The notes under the pieces: generated by a model
Databases searched by the model: none
The model's input: the letters and a program-made list of their open reading frames with translations, nothing else
What the model was told of the DNA's origin: nothing
Program-made: the position numbers and the translations under genes
In this document: one piece after another, positions 35,775-45,530 of the stretch
Layout of the letters: every line of letters begins with the position of its first letter
Position numbering within the stretch: position 1 is the stretch's first letter
Origin: Chryseobacterium sp. SORGH_AS_0447
Lineage (GTDB): Bacteria > Bacteroidota > Bacteroidia > Flavobacteriales > Weeksellaceae
Length of the DNA: 64,000 nt
Direction of reading: 5' to 3'
Assembly (NCBI RefSeq): GCF_030818695.1
Contig: NZ_JAUTAR010000001.1
Location: forward strand, 1,048,501-1,112,500

Positions 35775-35933
35775 TGATTTAAAATCAATTGGTTTTGAAT
35801 GCTTTTTGAATGCGATTCATAAAGTTACAAATCTTCAAATAAACTGTGAAAACCAAATTTAATTTTTTTTTAAGGATTCTTTAAGAGCATTTTAATTCCG
35901 TAAAGACACCTTTGTATGATAAAAATAACCGAC

Positions 35934-37175
35934 ATGAATAAATTCGCAGGGCTGTTGATCGTCATTTCCTCATTCTTGGCGGCACAGCAGAAAATGTCGC
36001 TTGTAGAATGCGAAGAGGCATTTCAGAAGAATAATTTACAGCTGCTTGCCGAACAGTACAACATCAATATGGCCGATGCCGATATTCTTCAGGCTAAAAT
36101 ATGGGAACTTCCTCAGCTGAGCGGGCAGATCAACGCTTACAATCCGGAGGGCAGAAAAATCTTTGATGCAGGACATGCCAAGGGCGCACAGGTAACGCAG
36201 CTGATCTATATGGGAGGTAAAAAGAAAAATGAAATTGCCTTTGCAAAATCCAATAAAGAACTGGCCCAGCTCCAGTTTTCGCAGCTTCTGGTAGATTTAA
36301 GGTCCCAGCTTCGGTCTGCGTATTTTGATCTCTATTACGAACAGCTGAAACTGGAAAATACCGAGAAGCAGCTGGGGTATATGAATGATCTTCTGGCAGC
36401 TTACCGTGTGCAGTCCGCCAAAGGCAATGTATCCCTGAAAGACCAGGTACGGTTGCAGAGCATCGTTATCCAGCTGAATAACGACAAAATAGAAATCAAT
36501 AAAAATATTCTGGGATTTGAACAAACTCTGAAAGTGCTTACAGGAATTGCAGAAGATATCGATCCCCAGCTCTCAGATGCTGAAGCCAAAGATCTTCTTG
36601 CTGCCCAGCCTTTCGGCGATGAAACGGAACTGCAGAAAAAAGCGCTGGAGAACAATGCGGATTATCAGTACAACCTGAAACTGATCGACAACAGCAGGCT
36701 GTATGCCGAATGGCAGAAATCACTGAACGTTCCGGATCTTAACTTAGGAGCGGGATGGGACCAGAACGGAGGAACCTTCAAAAATGAAATCAATCTGATG
36801 GTAGGTATCCCTTTGCCCTTATGGAAATCCAATAAAGGAAACGTGGAAAAAGCCAATTTCGCAATCCAGCAGAACCAGAAAAATGCAGACTTTCAGAAAT
36901 TAACCCTTGAAACAAAAGTGCAGGCAGCCTACAAAACATGGAAAACGCAGTATGACCAGCTGACAGAAATAAAGCCTGCGGATCTCAACAATATGGAAAT
37001 GGTCTACAACGGCATGTTGAGCAATTTCAGGAAAGGAAACATCAGCCTCATCGAATTTACGGATTTTATGGACAGCTACCGGGAAACCGCGCTCCAGATC
37101 TATGATATGAAAAACCAGATCATACAGTCCGCGGAACAATTGAATCAACTGGTACAAACGAAAATCTTCTATTAA
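35934..37175 (+). CDS. czcC: Outer-membrane efflux protein (TolC/CzcC family)
   Basis: The signal peptide MNKFAGLLIVISSFLAAQ is followed by a mature protein with the two long helical repeats of outer-membrane factors (for example LRSQLRSAYFDLYYEQLKLE and KNQIIQSAEQLNQLVQTKIF). It forms the outer-membrane exit duct of a three-part efflux pump. I chose ATG 35934 (413 aa); an ATG 18 bp upstream would add MIKITD before the signal and sits at the presumed transcription start. The adaptor gene begins 7 bp after its stop. Gene order C-B-A and the downstream HME-type pump support a metal efflux role. Confidence 0.9.
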   Translation: MNKFAGLLIVISSFLAAQQKMSLVECEEAFQKNNLQLLAEQYNINMADADILQAKIWELPQLSGQINAYNPEGRKIFDAGHAKGAQVTQLIYMGGKKKNEIAFAKSNKELAQLQFSQLLVDLRSQLRSAYFDLYYEQLKLENTEKQLGYMNDLLAAYRVQSAKGNVSLKDQVRLQSIVIQLNNDKIEINKNILGFEQTLKVLTGIAEDIDPQLSDAEAKDLLAAQPFGDETELQKKALENNADYQYNLKLIDNSRLYAEWQKSLNVPDLNLGAGWDQNGGTFKNEINLMVGIPLPLWKSNKGNVEKANFAIQQNQKNADFQKLTLETKVQAAYKTWKTQYDQLTEIKPADLNNMEMVYNGMLSNFRKGNISLIEFTDFMDSYRETALQIYDMKNQIIQSAEQLNQLVQTKIFY

Positions 37176-37182
37176 TACGCAT

Positions 37183-38268
37183 ATGAAAAAATATATAATC
37201 CCGTTCATGGTGGCCCTGTCCGTGTTATCCTGCTCTAAAAAGGAAGCAGACCCGAAGCCACAGGCAAAAAAAGGTTTTGAGCTGAGCAATACGATGCTTA
37301 AATCAATCGATCTGGCTAAGGTTGAAAAGAAATACATTGAAGACAGCTACAATTTCTACGGAAAGATTTCAGCGGATAAGAATAGCTATATCGATGTTTA
37401 TCCCCTGGTTGGCGGAAATGTGTTAAGTGTGAACGTCGAGCTTGGAGATCATGTGACGAAAGGGCAGGTACTCGCAACCATCCGGAGTACGGAGCTGGCG
37501 GAGGTTCAGAAAGATGTGAGCGATGCCCGGACCGATCTGGTGGTGGCCCAGAACAACCTTCGGGTAGCCAAAGAAATGTACGAAGGAAAGCTTAATACCG
37601 AAAGGGATGTGCTGGAAGCCAAAAGCCAGCTTCAGAAAGCCCAGGACCAGATGCAGCGCGCCAGCGCGGTAAGTACCGTTTACAATGTGAAAAAAGGAAA
37701 TATTTACAGTGTGGTGGCTCCCATCAGCGGGTATATCGTCCAGAAAAACATCAATAAGGACATGCAGCTGAGAAGCGACCGCAGCGATAATATTTTTGAT
37801 GTGGCCAATACCTCGAATGTTTGGGCCATTATGAATGTGAATGAATCTGACATCGATAAAATCAGCCTTGGCATGAAAGCCCAGGTTTCCACGCTGTCGT
37901 ACCCGGATAAAGTGTTTGACGGGAAAATTGATAAGATCTTTAAGATTATCGATCCTGAAACCAACGCCATGCAGGCAAGAGTAGTGCTAGACAATCAGAA
38001 CGGACTGCTGATCCCGGAGAGCAAAGCCACCATCAAAGTAATCAACTCTGAAAATACCATGGCCCTTGCCGTCCCGTCAAAAGCTGTGATTTTTGATGAC
38101 AACAGAAGTTTCGTGGTGGTTTATAAATCCAGAACGGATGTAAAAGTAAAAGAGATAAAGGTCTTGAAGCAGGTCGACGATATTACCTACGTTTCCGAAG
38201 GACTTTCCGAAGGGGAACAGGTGATCACGAACAATCAATTGCTGATTTACCGTTCTCTGAACAGTTAA
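37183..38268 (+). CDS. czcB: Membrane fusion protein of RND metal efflux (CzcB-like lipoprotein)
   Basis: MKKYIIPFMVALSVLSCSKK is a lipoprotein signal with lipidated Cys17. The mature part has the barrel-sandwich halves (YPLVGGNVLSVNVELGDHVT, then SVVAPISGYIVQKNINK) around a helical hairpin, and C-terminal beta domains with a membrane-proximal end. It links the inner-membrane pump to the outer-membrane duct. No His-rich metal-binding tail is visible. It starts 7 bp after czcC; a 200-bp gap with a palindromic repeat separates it from the pump gene. Family and order are clear, the substrate is inferred from the pump. Confidence 0.92.
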   Translation: MKKYIIPFMVALSVLSCSKKEADPKPQAKKGFELSNTMLKSIDLAKVEKKYIEDSYNFYGKISADKNSYIDVYPLVGGNVLSVNVELGDHVTKGQVLATIRSTELAEVQKDVSDARTDLVVAQNNLRVAKEMYEGKLNTERDVLEAKSQLQKAQDQMQRASAVSTVYNVKKGNIYSVVAPISGYIVQKNINKDMQLRSDRSDNIFDVANTSNVWAIMNVNESDIDKISLGMKAQVSTLSYPDKVFDGKIDKIFKIIDPETNAMQARVVLDNQNGLLIPESKATIKVINSENTMALAVPSKAVIFDDNRSFVVVYKSRTDVKVKEIKVLKQVDDITYVSEGLSEGEQVITNNQLLIYRSLNS

Positions 38269-38344
38269 TATTTTAATTAAACTTAAATTAAGATAAACAT
38301 CACTTATATAAGTAGTTCAGTCCTAATTTCCTTTGCTGAGTGAA

Positions 38345-38382
38345 ACGTGTTATGCTGAGCCGGTCGAAGTACCTTCGATCCT
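38345..38382. repeat. REP-like intergenic palindrome between czcB and czcA
   Basis: TTATGCTGAGCCGGTCGAAG lies in the 200-bp gap, followed by a short inverted part GAAGTACCTTC. This kind of sequence recurs between genes in many Bacteroidota. Upstream CTTATATAAG (near 38305) is a small palindrome. Confidence 0.45.
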
Positions 38383-38470
38383 AAAAAAACACATAGTTTG
38401 TCAAAGAAATATTTGCACCCTTCGCGTTTAAAACAAATTCAATGACTTTTCCAGGTAAAAAAAATCCATC

Positions 38471-41400
38471 ATGAACAAATTCATTAAAAATATAATTGCT
38501 TTCTCGCTTAAAAATAAAGCATTTACCTTTATCTGGGTAGCGATTCTGGCCGTTTCGGGATTCATCAGTTTCAAAAACATGCCCATTGAAGCTTTCCCGG
38601 ACGTTACCAATACCCAGATCGTCATCATTACCCAATGGAACGGTCGGAGCGCGGAAGAAGTCGAGCGTTTCGTAACCACGCCGATTGAGCTGGCAATGAG
38701 CCCGGTACAGAAAAAGACCAGTGTGCGGAGTACCACCATGTTTGGGCTTTCCATTGTGAAAATCCTTTTCGACGATGGGGTAGACGATACGTTTGCCCGA
38801 AACCAGGTGAACAATCAGCTTCGGACCGTGAATCTTCCCGATGAGGTGGATCCTGAGGTGCAGCCGCCATACGGGCCGACCGGGGAAATTTTCAGATACA
38901 CTTTACAAAGCAAAAAGAAAGATTCCCGTGAGCTGCTAACCCTGCAAAACTGGGTAATCGACAGGGCTTTAAGAGGCGTTCCCGGTGTGGCAGACATTAA
39001 CGTGTTCGGCGGGCAGGACAAAGTTTTTGAATTGAGCATCGATCCGAGAGCTTTGGATAAATACAACCTTACACCGCTTCAGGTCTACGATGCGGTCACG
39101 AAGAGCAACCTGAACGTAGGAGGAGACGTCATCGAGAAAAACGGACAGGCGTATGTGGTGCGTGGGATCGGATTGGTAAAATCGGTAGCCGATATCGGAA
39201 ATATCACGATACAGAATGACAGCGGAAACCCGGTGCTGGTAAAAAATGTGGCGGATGTACACGAAAGCTCGATGCCGAGAGTGGGGCAGGCCGGACTCAA
39301 CAACCAGGAAGATACCGTAGAGGGAATCGTTGTGATGAGGAAAGGGGAAAATCCCCGTGAAGTGTTGGTTGGCGTGAAAGCTAAAATTAAAGAGCTGAAT
39401 GAAAAAATCCTTCCGAAAGATGTAAAAATGGTGACGTTCTACGACCGGGACAACCTGATGGATTTCACCACCCATACCGTAATGCACAACCTGATCGAAG
39501 GAATCGTGCTGGTAACGGTGATCGTTCTGATCTTTATGGCTGACTGGAGAACAACATTGATTGTTTCCATCATCATTCCTCTATCCCTATTATTTGCCTT
39601 TTTATGTTTAAAGATGGCGGGGATGAGTGCCAATCTACTGTCGCTCGGAGCGGTTGATTTCGGGATTATCATCGACGGGGCCGTCGTCATGGTGGAGGGG
39701 CTCTTTGTGATGCTCGATCATAAAGCCCACAAATACGGGGATGAAAAATTCAATAAAATGGCCAAAGCCGGCTGGATCAAGCAGACAGGGACCGGCCTTG
39801 GAAAAGCGATTTTCTTTTCAAAATTAATTATCATCACCTCGCTGATCCCGATTTTCTCTTTCCAGAAGGTAGAAGGGAAAATGTTCTCGCCCCTGGCCTT
39901 TACTTTGGGATTTGCTTTAATGGGCGCTTTGATTTTTACTTTAACCCTGGTGCCGGTGCTTTCCCATATTCTCTTAAATAAGAATGTAAAGGAAAAGAAC
40001 AATCCTTTTGTGAATTTCTGGGACCGGAGCGTTCTTAAAGGGTTTAATTATACTTTTAAGCATAAAAAATTAAGCCTGATCGTTGCCATTTCATTCCTCG
40101 CAGCTACTTTATTCTCGGCAAAATTTCTGGGAACGGAATTTTTACCTCAGCTAAATGAAGGATCATTGTGGATCACCGCGGAAATGCCGATGAGCTCCTC
40201 TCTGAAGGAGTCCTTAAAGACCGCAGACCTTTTGAAAAAAGACATCATGAGCTTTCCGGAAGTTACGGATGTACTCGCACAGACCGGAAGGAGCAACGAC
40301 GGGACCGACCCGAACGGATTCGGATTCGTACAGTTCGCCGTCAACCTGAAACCGAAAGAAGACTGGAAACGGAAGATCACTTATGAAGAGCTGATCGAAG
40401 AAATCGATAAAAAGCTCAGGAACTACCAGGGAATTACGTTCAACTATTCCCAGCCTATTTCCGATAACGTGGCCGAAGCAGTAGCCGGTTTCAAGGCAGA
40501 GAACGGCATCAAGATTTATGGGGATAGCCTCCAGACCCTTGACCGGCTTGCTGAAGAAGTATTGAAGCAGGTAAAGGACATCAAAGGGGTAAAGGATGCC
40601 GGGATTATTAAAAACATCGGACAGCCCGAGGTAAGTGTTGTGCTTGACCGTGATAAGATGGCGGCTTACGGCGTTATGCCTGATGATGCGCAGTCGGTGC
40701 TGGAAATGGCCTTCGGTGGGAAAACCGCTTCTGAAATGTTCGACGGGGAGAGAAAATTCCCGATCCGTCTCCGCTATTCCCAGGAATACAGGAAAGACGA
40801 AAATGATATTGCAGCACTGATGGTGCCTACGCAGGACGGCGCTAAGATTCCTTTAAAAGAGATCAGCACGATTATAAAAGATAACGGAGCCGCATTTATT
40901 TACCGGGATGATATCAAAAGATATATCGGGATTAAATTTTCTATCCGAGACCGCGATCTGGGAAGTACCATCGCTGATGCACAGAAAGCGGTTTCCAAAA
41001 TTGAACTTCCGGACGGCTACTCTGTCGGTTGGACCGGACAGTTTGAAAACCAGCAGCGGGCTTCCAAAAGACTTACGCAGGTAGTGCCGATCAGTATTCT
41101 GGGGATTTTCTTCCTGTTATTTGTCCTGTTTGGAAATATGAAAGACTCTTTACTGGTACTGGCGAATGTACCTTTCGCATTGATCGGGGGAATTATTGCC
41201 CTGCATGTGACGGGAATCAACTTTGGAATTTCAGCCGGGGTAGGGATGATTGCCCTGTTGGGAATCTGTATCCAGAACGGAGTGATTCTTATTACGGAAT
41301 TCCACCAGAATGTCAAGAACGGGTTGAACCTGGATGATGCCATCCTGAGCGGCGTAAAATCAAGAACACGTCCGGTGATCATGACAGCCCTGATGGCGTC

Positions 41401-41569
41401 GATCGGGTTAATGCCTGCCGCGCTATCTACAGGAATCGGCTCAGAATCGCAGAAGCCTTTGGCTATTGTGATCATCGGAGGGCTAATTACGGCCACCGTT
41501 CTTACCTTGCTGATATTCCCGATCATCTTCTGGATTTTCAACAGGACCAGAAAGTCGCAGCAGATTTAG
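38471..41569 (+). CDS. czcA: CzcA-type heavy-metal RND efflux pump
   Basis: This 1032-residue inner-membrane proton antiporter has the usual RND plan: N-terminal helix, two large periplasmic domains and twelve membrane helices. The fourth membrane helix carries DFGIIIDGAVVMVEG (about 396-410), the proton-relay signature of the HME class for divalent Zn/Co/Cd rather than the AIGAMVDAAIVMIE form of Cu/Ag pumps. Other conserved spots are NNQLRTVNLPDEVDPEVQPP and GISAGVGMIALLGICIQNG. It completes a CzcCBA-type pump with the two upstream genes. The two-component genes upstream probably control it. Confidence 0.94.
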   Translation: MNKFIKNIIAFSLKNKAFTFIWVAILAVSGFISFKNMPIEAFPDVTNTQIVIITQWNGRSAEEVERFVTTPIELAMSPVQKKTSVRSTTMFGLSIVKILFDDGVDDTFARNQVNNQLRTVNLPDEVDPEVQPPYGPTGEIFRYTLQSKKKDSRELLTLQNWVIDRALRGVPGVADINVFGGQDKVFELSIDPRALDKYNLTPLQVYDAVTKSNLNVGGDVIEKNGQAYVVRGIGLVKSVADIGNITIQNDSGNPVLVKNVADVHESSMPRVGQAGLNNQEDTVEGIVVMRKGENPREVLVGVKAKIKELNEKILPKDVKMVTFYDRDNLMDFTTHTVMHNLIEGIVLVTVIVLIFMADWRTTLIVSIIIPLSLLFAFLCLKMAGMSANLLSLGAVDFGIIIDGAVVMVEGLFVMLDHKAHKYGDEKFNKMAKAGWIKQTGTGLGKAIFFSKLIIITSLIPIFSFQKVEGKMFSPLAFTLGFALMGALIFTLTLVPVLSHILLNKNVKEKNNPFVNFWDRSVLKGFNYTFKHKKLSLIVAISFLAATLFSAKFLGTEFLPQLNEGSLWITAEMPMSSSLKESLKTADLLKKDIMSFPEVTDVLAQTGRSNDGTDPNGFGFVQFAVNLKPKEDWKRKITYEELIEEIDKKLRNYQGITFNYSQPISDNVAEAVAGFKAENGIKIYGDSLQTLDRLAEEVLKQVKDIKGVKDAGIIKNIGQPEVSVVLDRDKMAAYGVMPDDAQSVLEMAFGGKTASEMFDGERKFPIRLRYSQEYRKDENDIAALMVPTQDGAKIPLKEISTIIKDNGAAFIYRDDIKRYIGIKFSIRDRDLGSTIADAQKAVSKIELPDGYSVGWTGQFENQQRASKRLTQVVPISILGIFFLLFVLFGNMKDSLLVLANVPFALIGGIIALHVTGINFGISAGVGMIALLGICIQNGVILITEFHQNVKNGLNLDDAILSGVKSRTRPVIMTALMASIGLMPAALSTGIGSESQKPLAIVIIGGLITATVLTLLIFPIIFWIFNRTRKSQQI

Positions 41570-41598
41570 GTTCAACATGGGCGTGCTGTTAAAATGCG

Positions 41599-41832
41599 GG
41601 AAGAGGGAAGCTGGAGGTTTTTCCTTGCCGTATTATTAATATCAAATAGTTAGCTTAATTAAATTTAACTTGAATTTGATAATATTTAATTTGTTTTTAG
41701 CTATTTAAAGCAAGTGATCAGGGATTTTAAATACAATTTACACTTAACAGAATTCGAAGAAGATCATTCAGTATTTAAAGATTACTGGTTGTATTTTGGA
41801 AAAAAAATTCCAACCTCCAGCTTCCTTCTTCC
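41599..41832. repeat. Possible MITE-like element with 21-bp imperfect terminal inverted repeats
   Basis: GGAAGAGGGAAGCTGGAGGTT (41599-41619, quoted in two halves GGAAGAGGGAAG and CTGGAGGTT) recurs inverted at 41812-41832 with one difference. The 190 bp between are AT-rich and non-coding. A degenerate relative (CTCCAGCTGCTGTCTTCC) lies near 43660, on the other side of the DUF4394 gene. No target duplication is obvious. Confidence 0.45.
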
Positions 41833-41858
41833 AGCCAAATTAAAACACATCTCCAAAT

Positions 41859-41894
41859 AAAGAACCGCGGAAAACTCAGTTTTCCGCGGTTCTT
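41859..41894. terminator. Bidirectional terminator between czcA and the DUF4394 gene
   Basis: AAGAACCGCGGAAAA and TTTTCCGCGGTTCTT form a perfect 15-bp stem with a CTCAG loop. It serves both convergent genes. The rest of the 41570-41918 gap holds the inverted-repeat element. Confidence 0.88.
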
Positions 41895-41918
41895 GCTATT
41901 GAAATAATTATTATGAGT

Positions 41919-43418
41919 CTAGAATCCTAATCCCACGGCAAATCCTTTTACTGCATTCGGGAAATCTGAAACAGAAGTCGCAGCTCCGGTAGTCGTGTTA
42001 ATGCTGTAAAGCTTGGTAGTAGAACCTACAGTGGCCATCAGATAAGCTTTTTGGCTCATGCTTCCGATATCGAAGCCATTGCTGCTGGTGATATTGATGC
42101 CTAGAGATCCGGTTTCTACCAATACCCCGTTATTCGGAGGATTTTGCTGATAGAGCTTATCGGTATTATGGTCGATCACAAATAGAGTAGTGGAAGTAGC
42201 TCCTGCCACATTATTGGTGTATGCTGCTGCCCCGATCATCGGACTTCCCGGATTCAGGGTAAGGTCAACAAACGAAATGGCGCCGGTAACCGGATCCAGA
42301 CGTAAATTTTGTCCGGTATTGCTCACTACCCGTATTTTATCAACGGTCGGATTAAAATCGAATCCGAAATCCGTACCTGCCAGTACAGTAGTAAATGGAG
42401 AGGATCCTACAGCTGTTGCTGCACCGGTTCCGAGATTGATCGTATACATTCTGCTGGTGCTTCCCAGAGCATACAATTGCCCGTTGGCCGGTCTGAAATC
42501 GATTCCTAAAATAGTTTCACCGCTCTGAAGCCCTGTTACTGCTTTTGAAACCGGCATCGGATTATTCGGGTTAAAGATCTGAAGGTTGTTCGAGCTGTCT
42601 ACTGAATACGCCACTGCTTCGGTAGGAATGGCAATATCGATCACCTGCTGCTGAAGCGTTCCGATATTCGTTGCTTTTCCGCTGTTGAGGTCTAATAAAT
42701 GAAGATTCGTATTCACAGCCAACAGAGCAGTAGCATTGTCGTATTTGATATCAAAAGCAGCCTGCCCAGTGAAAGTGGTTCCCAGGCTTCCTACTTCTAC
42801 CAGAGCACCATTGTTAGGAGGATCCTGCTTGTACAGTTTCCCGGTAGTTACATCAATATCATACAAAACCGTGCTCGAAGCACCGGATTTGCTATTCGTA
42901 TAAGCAATTCCCATAATGGAAGGAGTGCTTCCGCCATTGATGCTGATGTCTGTTGCGGCCACCAAACCTGTTTCCGGATTCAGCCTAAGGTTTTGCCCGC
43001 TGCTGCTTACCAGACGGATCCGGTCTACCACCGGATTAAAGTCTATAGAAACGGTGCTTCCTGAAATGGCAGGCGTAAAAGCAGTGCTGCTTACCACTCT
43101 TGCCGAAGCGTTGGACTGGTTGATGACATACAGTTTGCTGGCACTGGATAAAGCATACAGCTCGCCGGTAGCCGGCCTGAAATCGATGCTCATCAGTTTT
43201 TCTCCGGAAGCAACGCCTGAAACGGTGGTTTTGGAAGTAAAACTTTTGGGATTATTGGCATTGAAAGCCACCAATTCGTTATTTGAGGTAATTCCGTATA
43301 CCAAAAGATCCGGTCCCTGCAGGGCAATTTCGGAAGACATTATGTTTTCTGAATCGTCACACGAAAATAAAATGGCTGTGCCAAAGACTGCCATGCATAA
43401 ATGTAATAGTTTTCTCAT
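41919..43418 (-). CDS. DUF4394 domain lipoprotein with two tandem repeats
   Basis: The signal MRKLLHLCMAVFGTAILFSC ends at a lipobox Cys20. The mature protein consists of two similar halves (about 35-255 and 270-490), each with the same order of blocks: IDFRPATGELYALSS / IDFRPANGQLYALGS, then DFNPVVDRIRLVSSSGQNLR / DFNPTVDKIRVVSNTGQNLR, then KLYKQDPPNNGALVE / KLYQQNPPNNGVLVE. This is the DUF4394 beta-propeller-like fold, found in surface proteins. The role is unknown; cell-surface binding is possible. It is transcribed alone on the minus strand between the efflux operon and tuf. Confidence 0.9.
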   Translation of the reverse strand: MRKLLHLCMAVFGTAILFSCDDSENIMSSEIALQGPDLLVYGITSNNELVAFNANNPKSFTSKTTVSGVASGEKLMSIDFRPATGELYALSSASKLYVINQSNASARVVSSTAFTPAISGSTVSIDFNPVVDRIRLVSSSGQNLRLNPETGLVAATDISINGGSTPSIMGIAYTNSKSGASSTVLYDIDVTTGKLYKQDPPNNGALVEVGSLGTTFTGQAAFDIKYDNATALLAVNTNLHLLDLNSGKATNIGTLQQQVIDIAIPTEAVAYSVDSSNNLQIFNPNNPMPVSKAVTGLQSGETILGIDFRPANGQLYALGSTSRMYTINLGTGAATAVGSSPFTTVLAGTDFGFDFNPTVDKIRVVSNTGQNLRLDPVTGAISFVDLTLNPGSPMIGAAAYTNNVAGATSTTLFVIDHNTDKLYQQNPPNNGVLVETGSLGINITSSNGFDIGSMSQKAYLMATVGSTTKLYSINTTTGAATSVSDFPNAVKGFAVGLGF

Positions 43419-43950
43419 AATATTATTATTTAGTAGTTCGTATTTCTATCTACGATAAAATATAAATAGCGGTTTTGGAGGTCGAAAATTTTTTTGTGTC
43501 CGATTTGAGTAAATTCGATACTAATCAATTATTTTCAGTGCATTACGAAAATGAAAAGAATCGGTAGATGTGTAAAAATTAAATAAATTCTTCTTTAAAG
43601 GCTGACAAAACATGTGATATTCAGTACGATGATTAGAGAGTTAGAAATAAACTTCAAGTCTCCAGCTGCTGTCTTCCAACTTTTAACCTGATTGCTATTT
43701 TGTATGAACATTAATTTATCGTATTCAGAATTAAACAGATAGTTTATAATTTAGGCAAAACGTCGATGAAGGATTTTCACAATTGAGAAAAATGTGTAAA
43801 TTTGCAATCTCAATACATTGAAATATAAGGTTTGTACTTCATTGGATTTGAATATTGAAACTTTTTTTAAGAAAAAGGTTTTGGTATTTAAAAATTCATT
43901 ATATTTGCACACCGAAAATTTGAAAAACAATAAATAAATAATTTTAAATC
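43419..43950. other. Intergenic region between the DUF4394 gene and tuf
   Basis: About 530 bp with no gene. It holds the tuf promoter, a second TAAATTTG box at 43797-43804, and near 43650-43680 a degenerate copy of the CTCCAGCTTCC repeat seen at 41599-41832. Confidence 0.6.
43880..43907 (+). promoter_or_regulatory. Promoter of tuf
   Basis: TTTG (43880-43883), 16 bp, TATATTTG (43900-43907), 43 bp before the tuf ATG. The -7 box is a perfect match; the spacing is slightly short. Confidence 0.65.
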
Positions 43951-45156
43951 ATGGCAAAGGAAACGTTTAATCGTAACAAACCACACTTGAACATTGGTAC
44001 TATTGGTCACGTTGACCATGGTAAAACTACTCTTACAGCTGCTATTTCTGCTGTATTAGCTAGCAAAGGTCTTGCTGAGAAAAAAGACTTCTCTGCAATT
44101 GACTCTGCTCCAGAAGAAAAAGAAAGAGGTATTACTATCAATACTGCTCACATCGAATACGAAACTGAAAAAAGACACTATGCTCACGTTGACTGTCCAG
44201 GTCACGCGGATTACGTAAAGAACATGGTAACAGGTGCTGCTCAGATGGACGGAGCTATCGTGGTATGTGCTGCGACTGACGGACCAATGCCTCAAACAAG
44301 AGAACACATCCTACTTTGCCGTCAGGTAAACGTACCTAGAATTGTTGTTTTCATGAATAAAGTTGACATGGTGGATGATGCTGAGTTGTTAGAGCTTGTT
44401 GAAATGGAGCTTAGAGACTTATTATCTACTTATGAATTCGACGGAGATAACTCTCCAGTAATCCAAGGTTCTGCTCTTGGGGCTCTTACTGCTGCTACAG
44501 AAGGTAATTCTGATGACAAGTGGTTCAAGTCTGTAGAAGAATTGATGGATGCTGTTGACGAGTGGATCGAAGAGCCAACAAGAGATACAGATAAGCCATT
44601 CTTGATGCCAATTGAAGACGTATTCTCTATTACAGGTAGAGGTACTGTAGCAACTGGTAGAATCGAGGCTGGTATCATCAATACTGGTGATCCTGTAGAT
44701 ATCGTAGGTATGGGTGATGAAAAATTAACTTCTACAATTACAGGGGTTGAGATGTTCAGAAAAATCCTAGACAGAGGTGAAGCTGGTGACAACGTAGGTC
44801 TATTGTTGAGAGGTATTGAAAAAACCGACATCAAGAGAGGTATGGTTATCGCTAAGAAAGACTCTGTGAAGCCACACAAAAAATTCAAAGCATCTGTTTA
44901 TATCCTTTCTAAAGAAGAAGGTGGACGTCACACTCCATTCCACAACAAATACCGTCCTCAGTTCTACGTAAGAACTACTGACGTTACAGGTGAAATCTTC
45001 TTACCAGAAGGTGTAGAAATGGTAATGCCTGGTGATAACTTAGAGATCACTGTAGAATTGTTACAACCAATCGCTCTTAACGAGGGTCTTAGATTCGCGA
45101 TCAGAGAAGGAGGTAGAACAGTTGGTTCAGGTCAGGTAACTGAAATCTTAGACTAA
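43951..45156 (+). CDS. tuf: Elongation factor Tu
   Basis: The GTPase begins [20 protein letters not shown] and shows all G motifs: [10 protein letters not shown] (G1), [11 protein letters not shown] (G2), DCPGHADYV (G3), NKVDMVDD (G4) and GSALGAL (G5). Domains 2 and 3 follow, ending [10 protein letters not shown]. It brings aminoacyl-tRNA to the ribosome. At 401 residues it is complete. Codon use differs from neighbours: strongly biased, as usual for a very highly expressed gene. A terminator and tRNA-Trp follow. The usual flavobacterial upstream tRNAs are displaced by about 11 kb of accessory genes. Confidence 0.99.
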   Translation: MAKETFNRNKPHLNIGTIGHVDHGKTTLTAAISAVLASKGLAEKKDFSAIDSAPEEKERGITINTAHIEYETEKRHYAHVDCPGHADYVKNMVTGAAQMDGAIVVCAATDGPMPQTREHILLCRQVNVPRIVVFMNKVDMVDDAELLELVEMELRDLLSTYEFDGDNSPVIQGSALGALTAATEGNSDDKWFKSVEELMDAVDEWIEEPTRDTDKPFLMPIEDVFSITGRGTVATGRIEAGIINTGDPVDIVGMGDEKLTSTITGVEMFRKILDRGEAGDNVGLLLRGIEKTDIKRGMVIAKKDSVKPHKKFKASVYILSKEEGGRHTPFHNKYRPQFYVRTTDVTGEIFLPEGVEMVMPGDNLEITVELLQPIALNEGLRFAIREGGRTVGSGQVTEILD

Positions 45157-45174
45157 TCATCTATTAAACAATAC

Positions 45175-45216
45175 AAAAAAGCTTCCGTAAGGAATTTCTT
45201 TACGGAGCTTTTTTAA
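45175..45216 (+). terminator. Terminator after tuf
   Basis: AAAAAAGCTTCCGTAA pairs with TTTACGGAGCTTTTTT around a GGAATTTC loop, between tuf and tRNA-Trp. Confidence 0.85.
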
Positions 45217-45219
45217 ACT

Positions 45220-45290
45220 ACGGGCATCGTCCAATGGTAGGATACCGGTCTCCAAAACCGTTGATCAGGGTTCGAATCCTTGTGCCCGTG
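45220..45290 (+). tRNA. tRNA-Trp (CCA)
   Basis: Acceptor ACGGGCA pairs with TGCCCGT, anticodon loop CTCCAAA gives CCA, T-arm AGGGTTCGAATCCTT. It lies between tuf and secE, the usual flavobacterial order. Confidence 0.95.
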
Positions 45291-45302
45291 CAAAATACAA
45301 TT

Positions 45303-45509
45303 ATGAGTTCATTTGTCGATTTTTTAAAAGGTTCTTATAACGAATTCAGACACAAAGTTGAATGGCCAAAATGGTCTGACCTGCAGTCTTCTACGATCGT
45401 AGTAACTGTAGCAACGGTGATCCTGGCGTTATTTACTTTCGGGGTTGATGAATTGTTTTCAAAAGCAATCAGCAACATTATAGGAATGCTCATCAACGTG
45501 TTCAATTAA
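45303..45509 (+). CDS. secE: Preprotein translocase subunit SecE
   Basis: The 68-residue protein MSSFVDFLKGSYNEFRHKVE has the conserved amphipathic helix (EFRHKVEWPKWSDLQSST) and one transmembrane helix (IVVTVATVILALFTFGV), the minimal SecE form. It clamps SecY in the inner-membrane translocon. ATG 45303 follows tRNA-Trp by 12 bp; the longer open frame upstream reads through the tRNA and is not real. It is followed by nusG 21 bp later, in the conserved secE-nusG order. Confidence 0.96.
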   Translation: MSSFVDFLKGSYNEFRHKVEWPKWSDLQSSTIVVTVATVILALFTFGVDELFSKAISNIIGMLINVFN

Positions 45510-45530
45510 TTATAAAAGTATTTTCCCAAA

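Noticed and set aside
41017..41541. 174-codon minus-strand frame inside czcA
   Set aside because: It is antisense to a well-conserved pump gene and is explained by codon bias.
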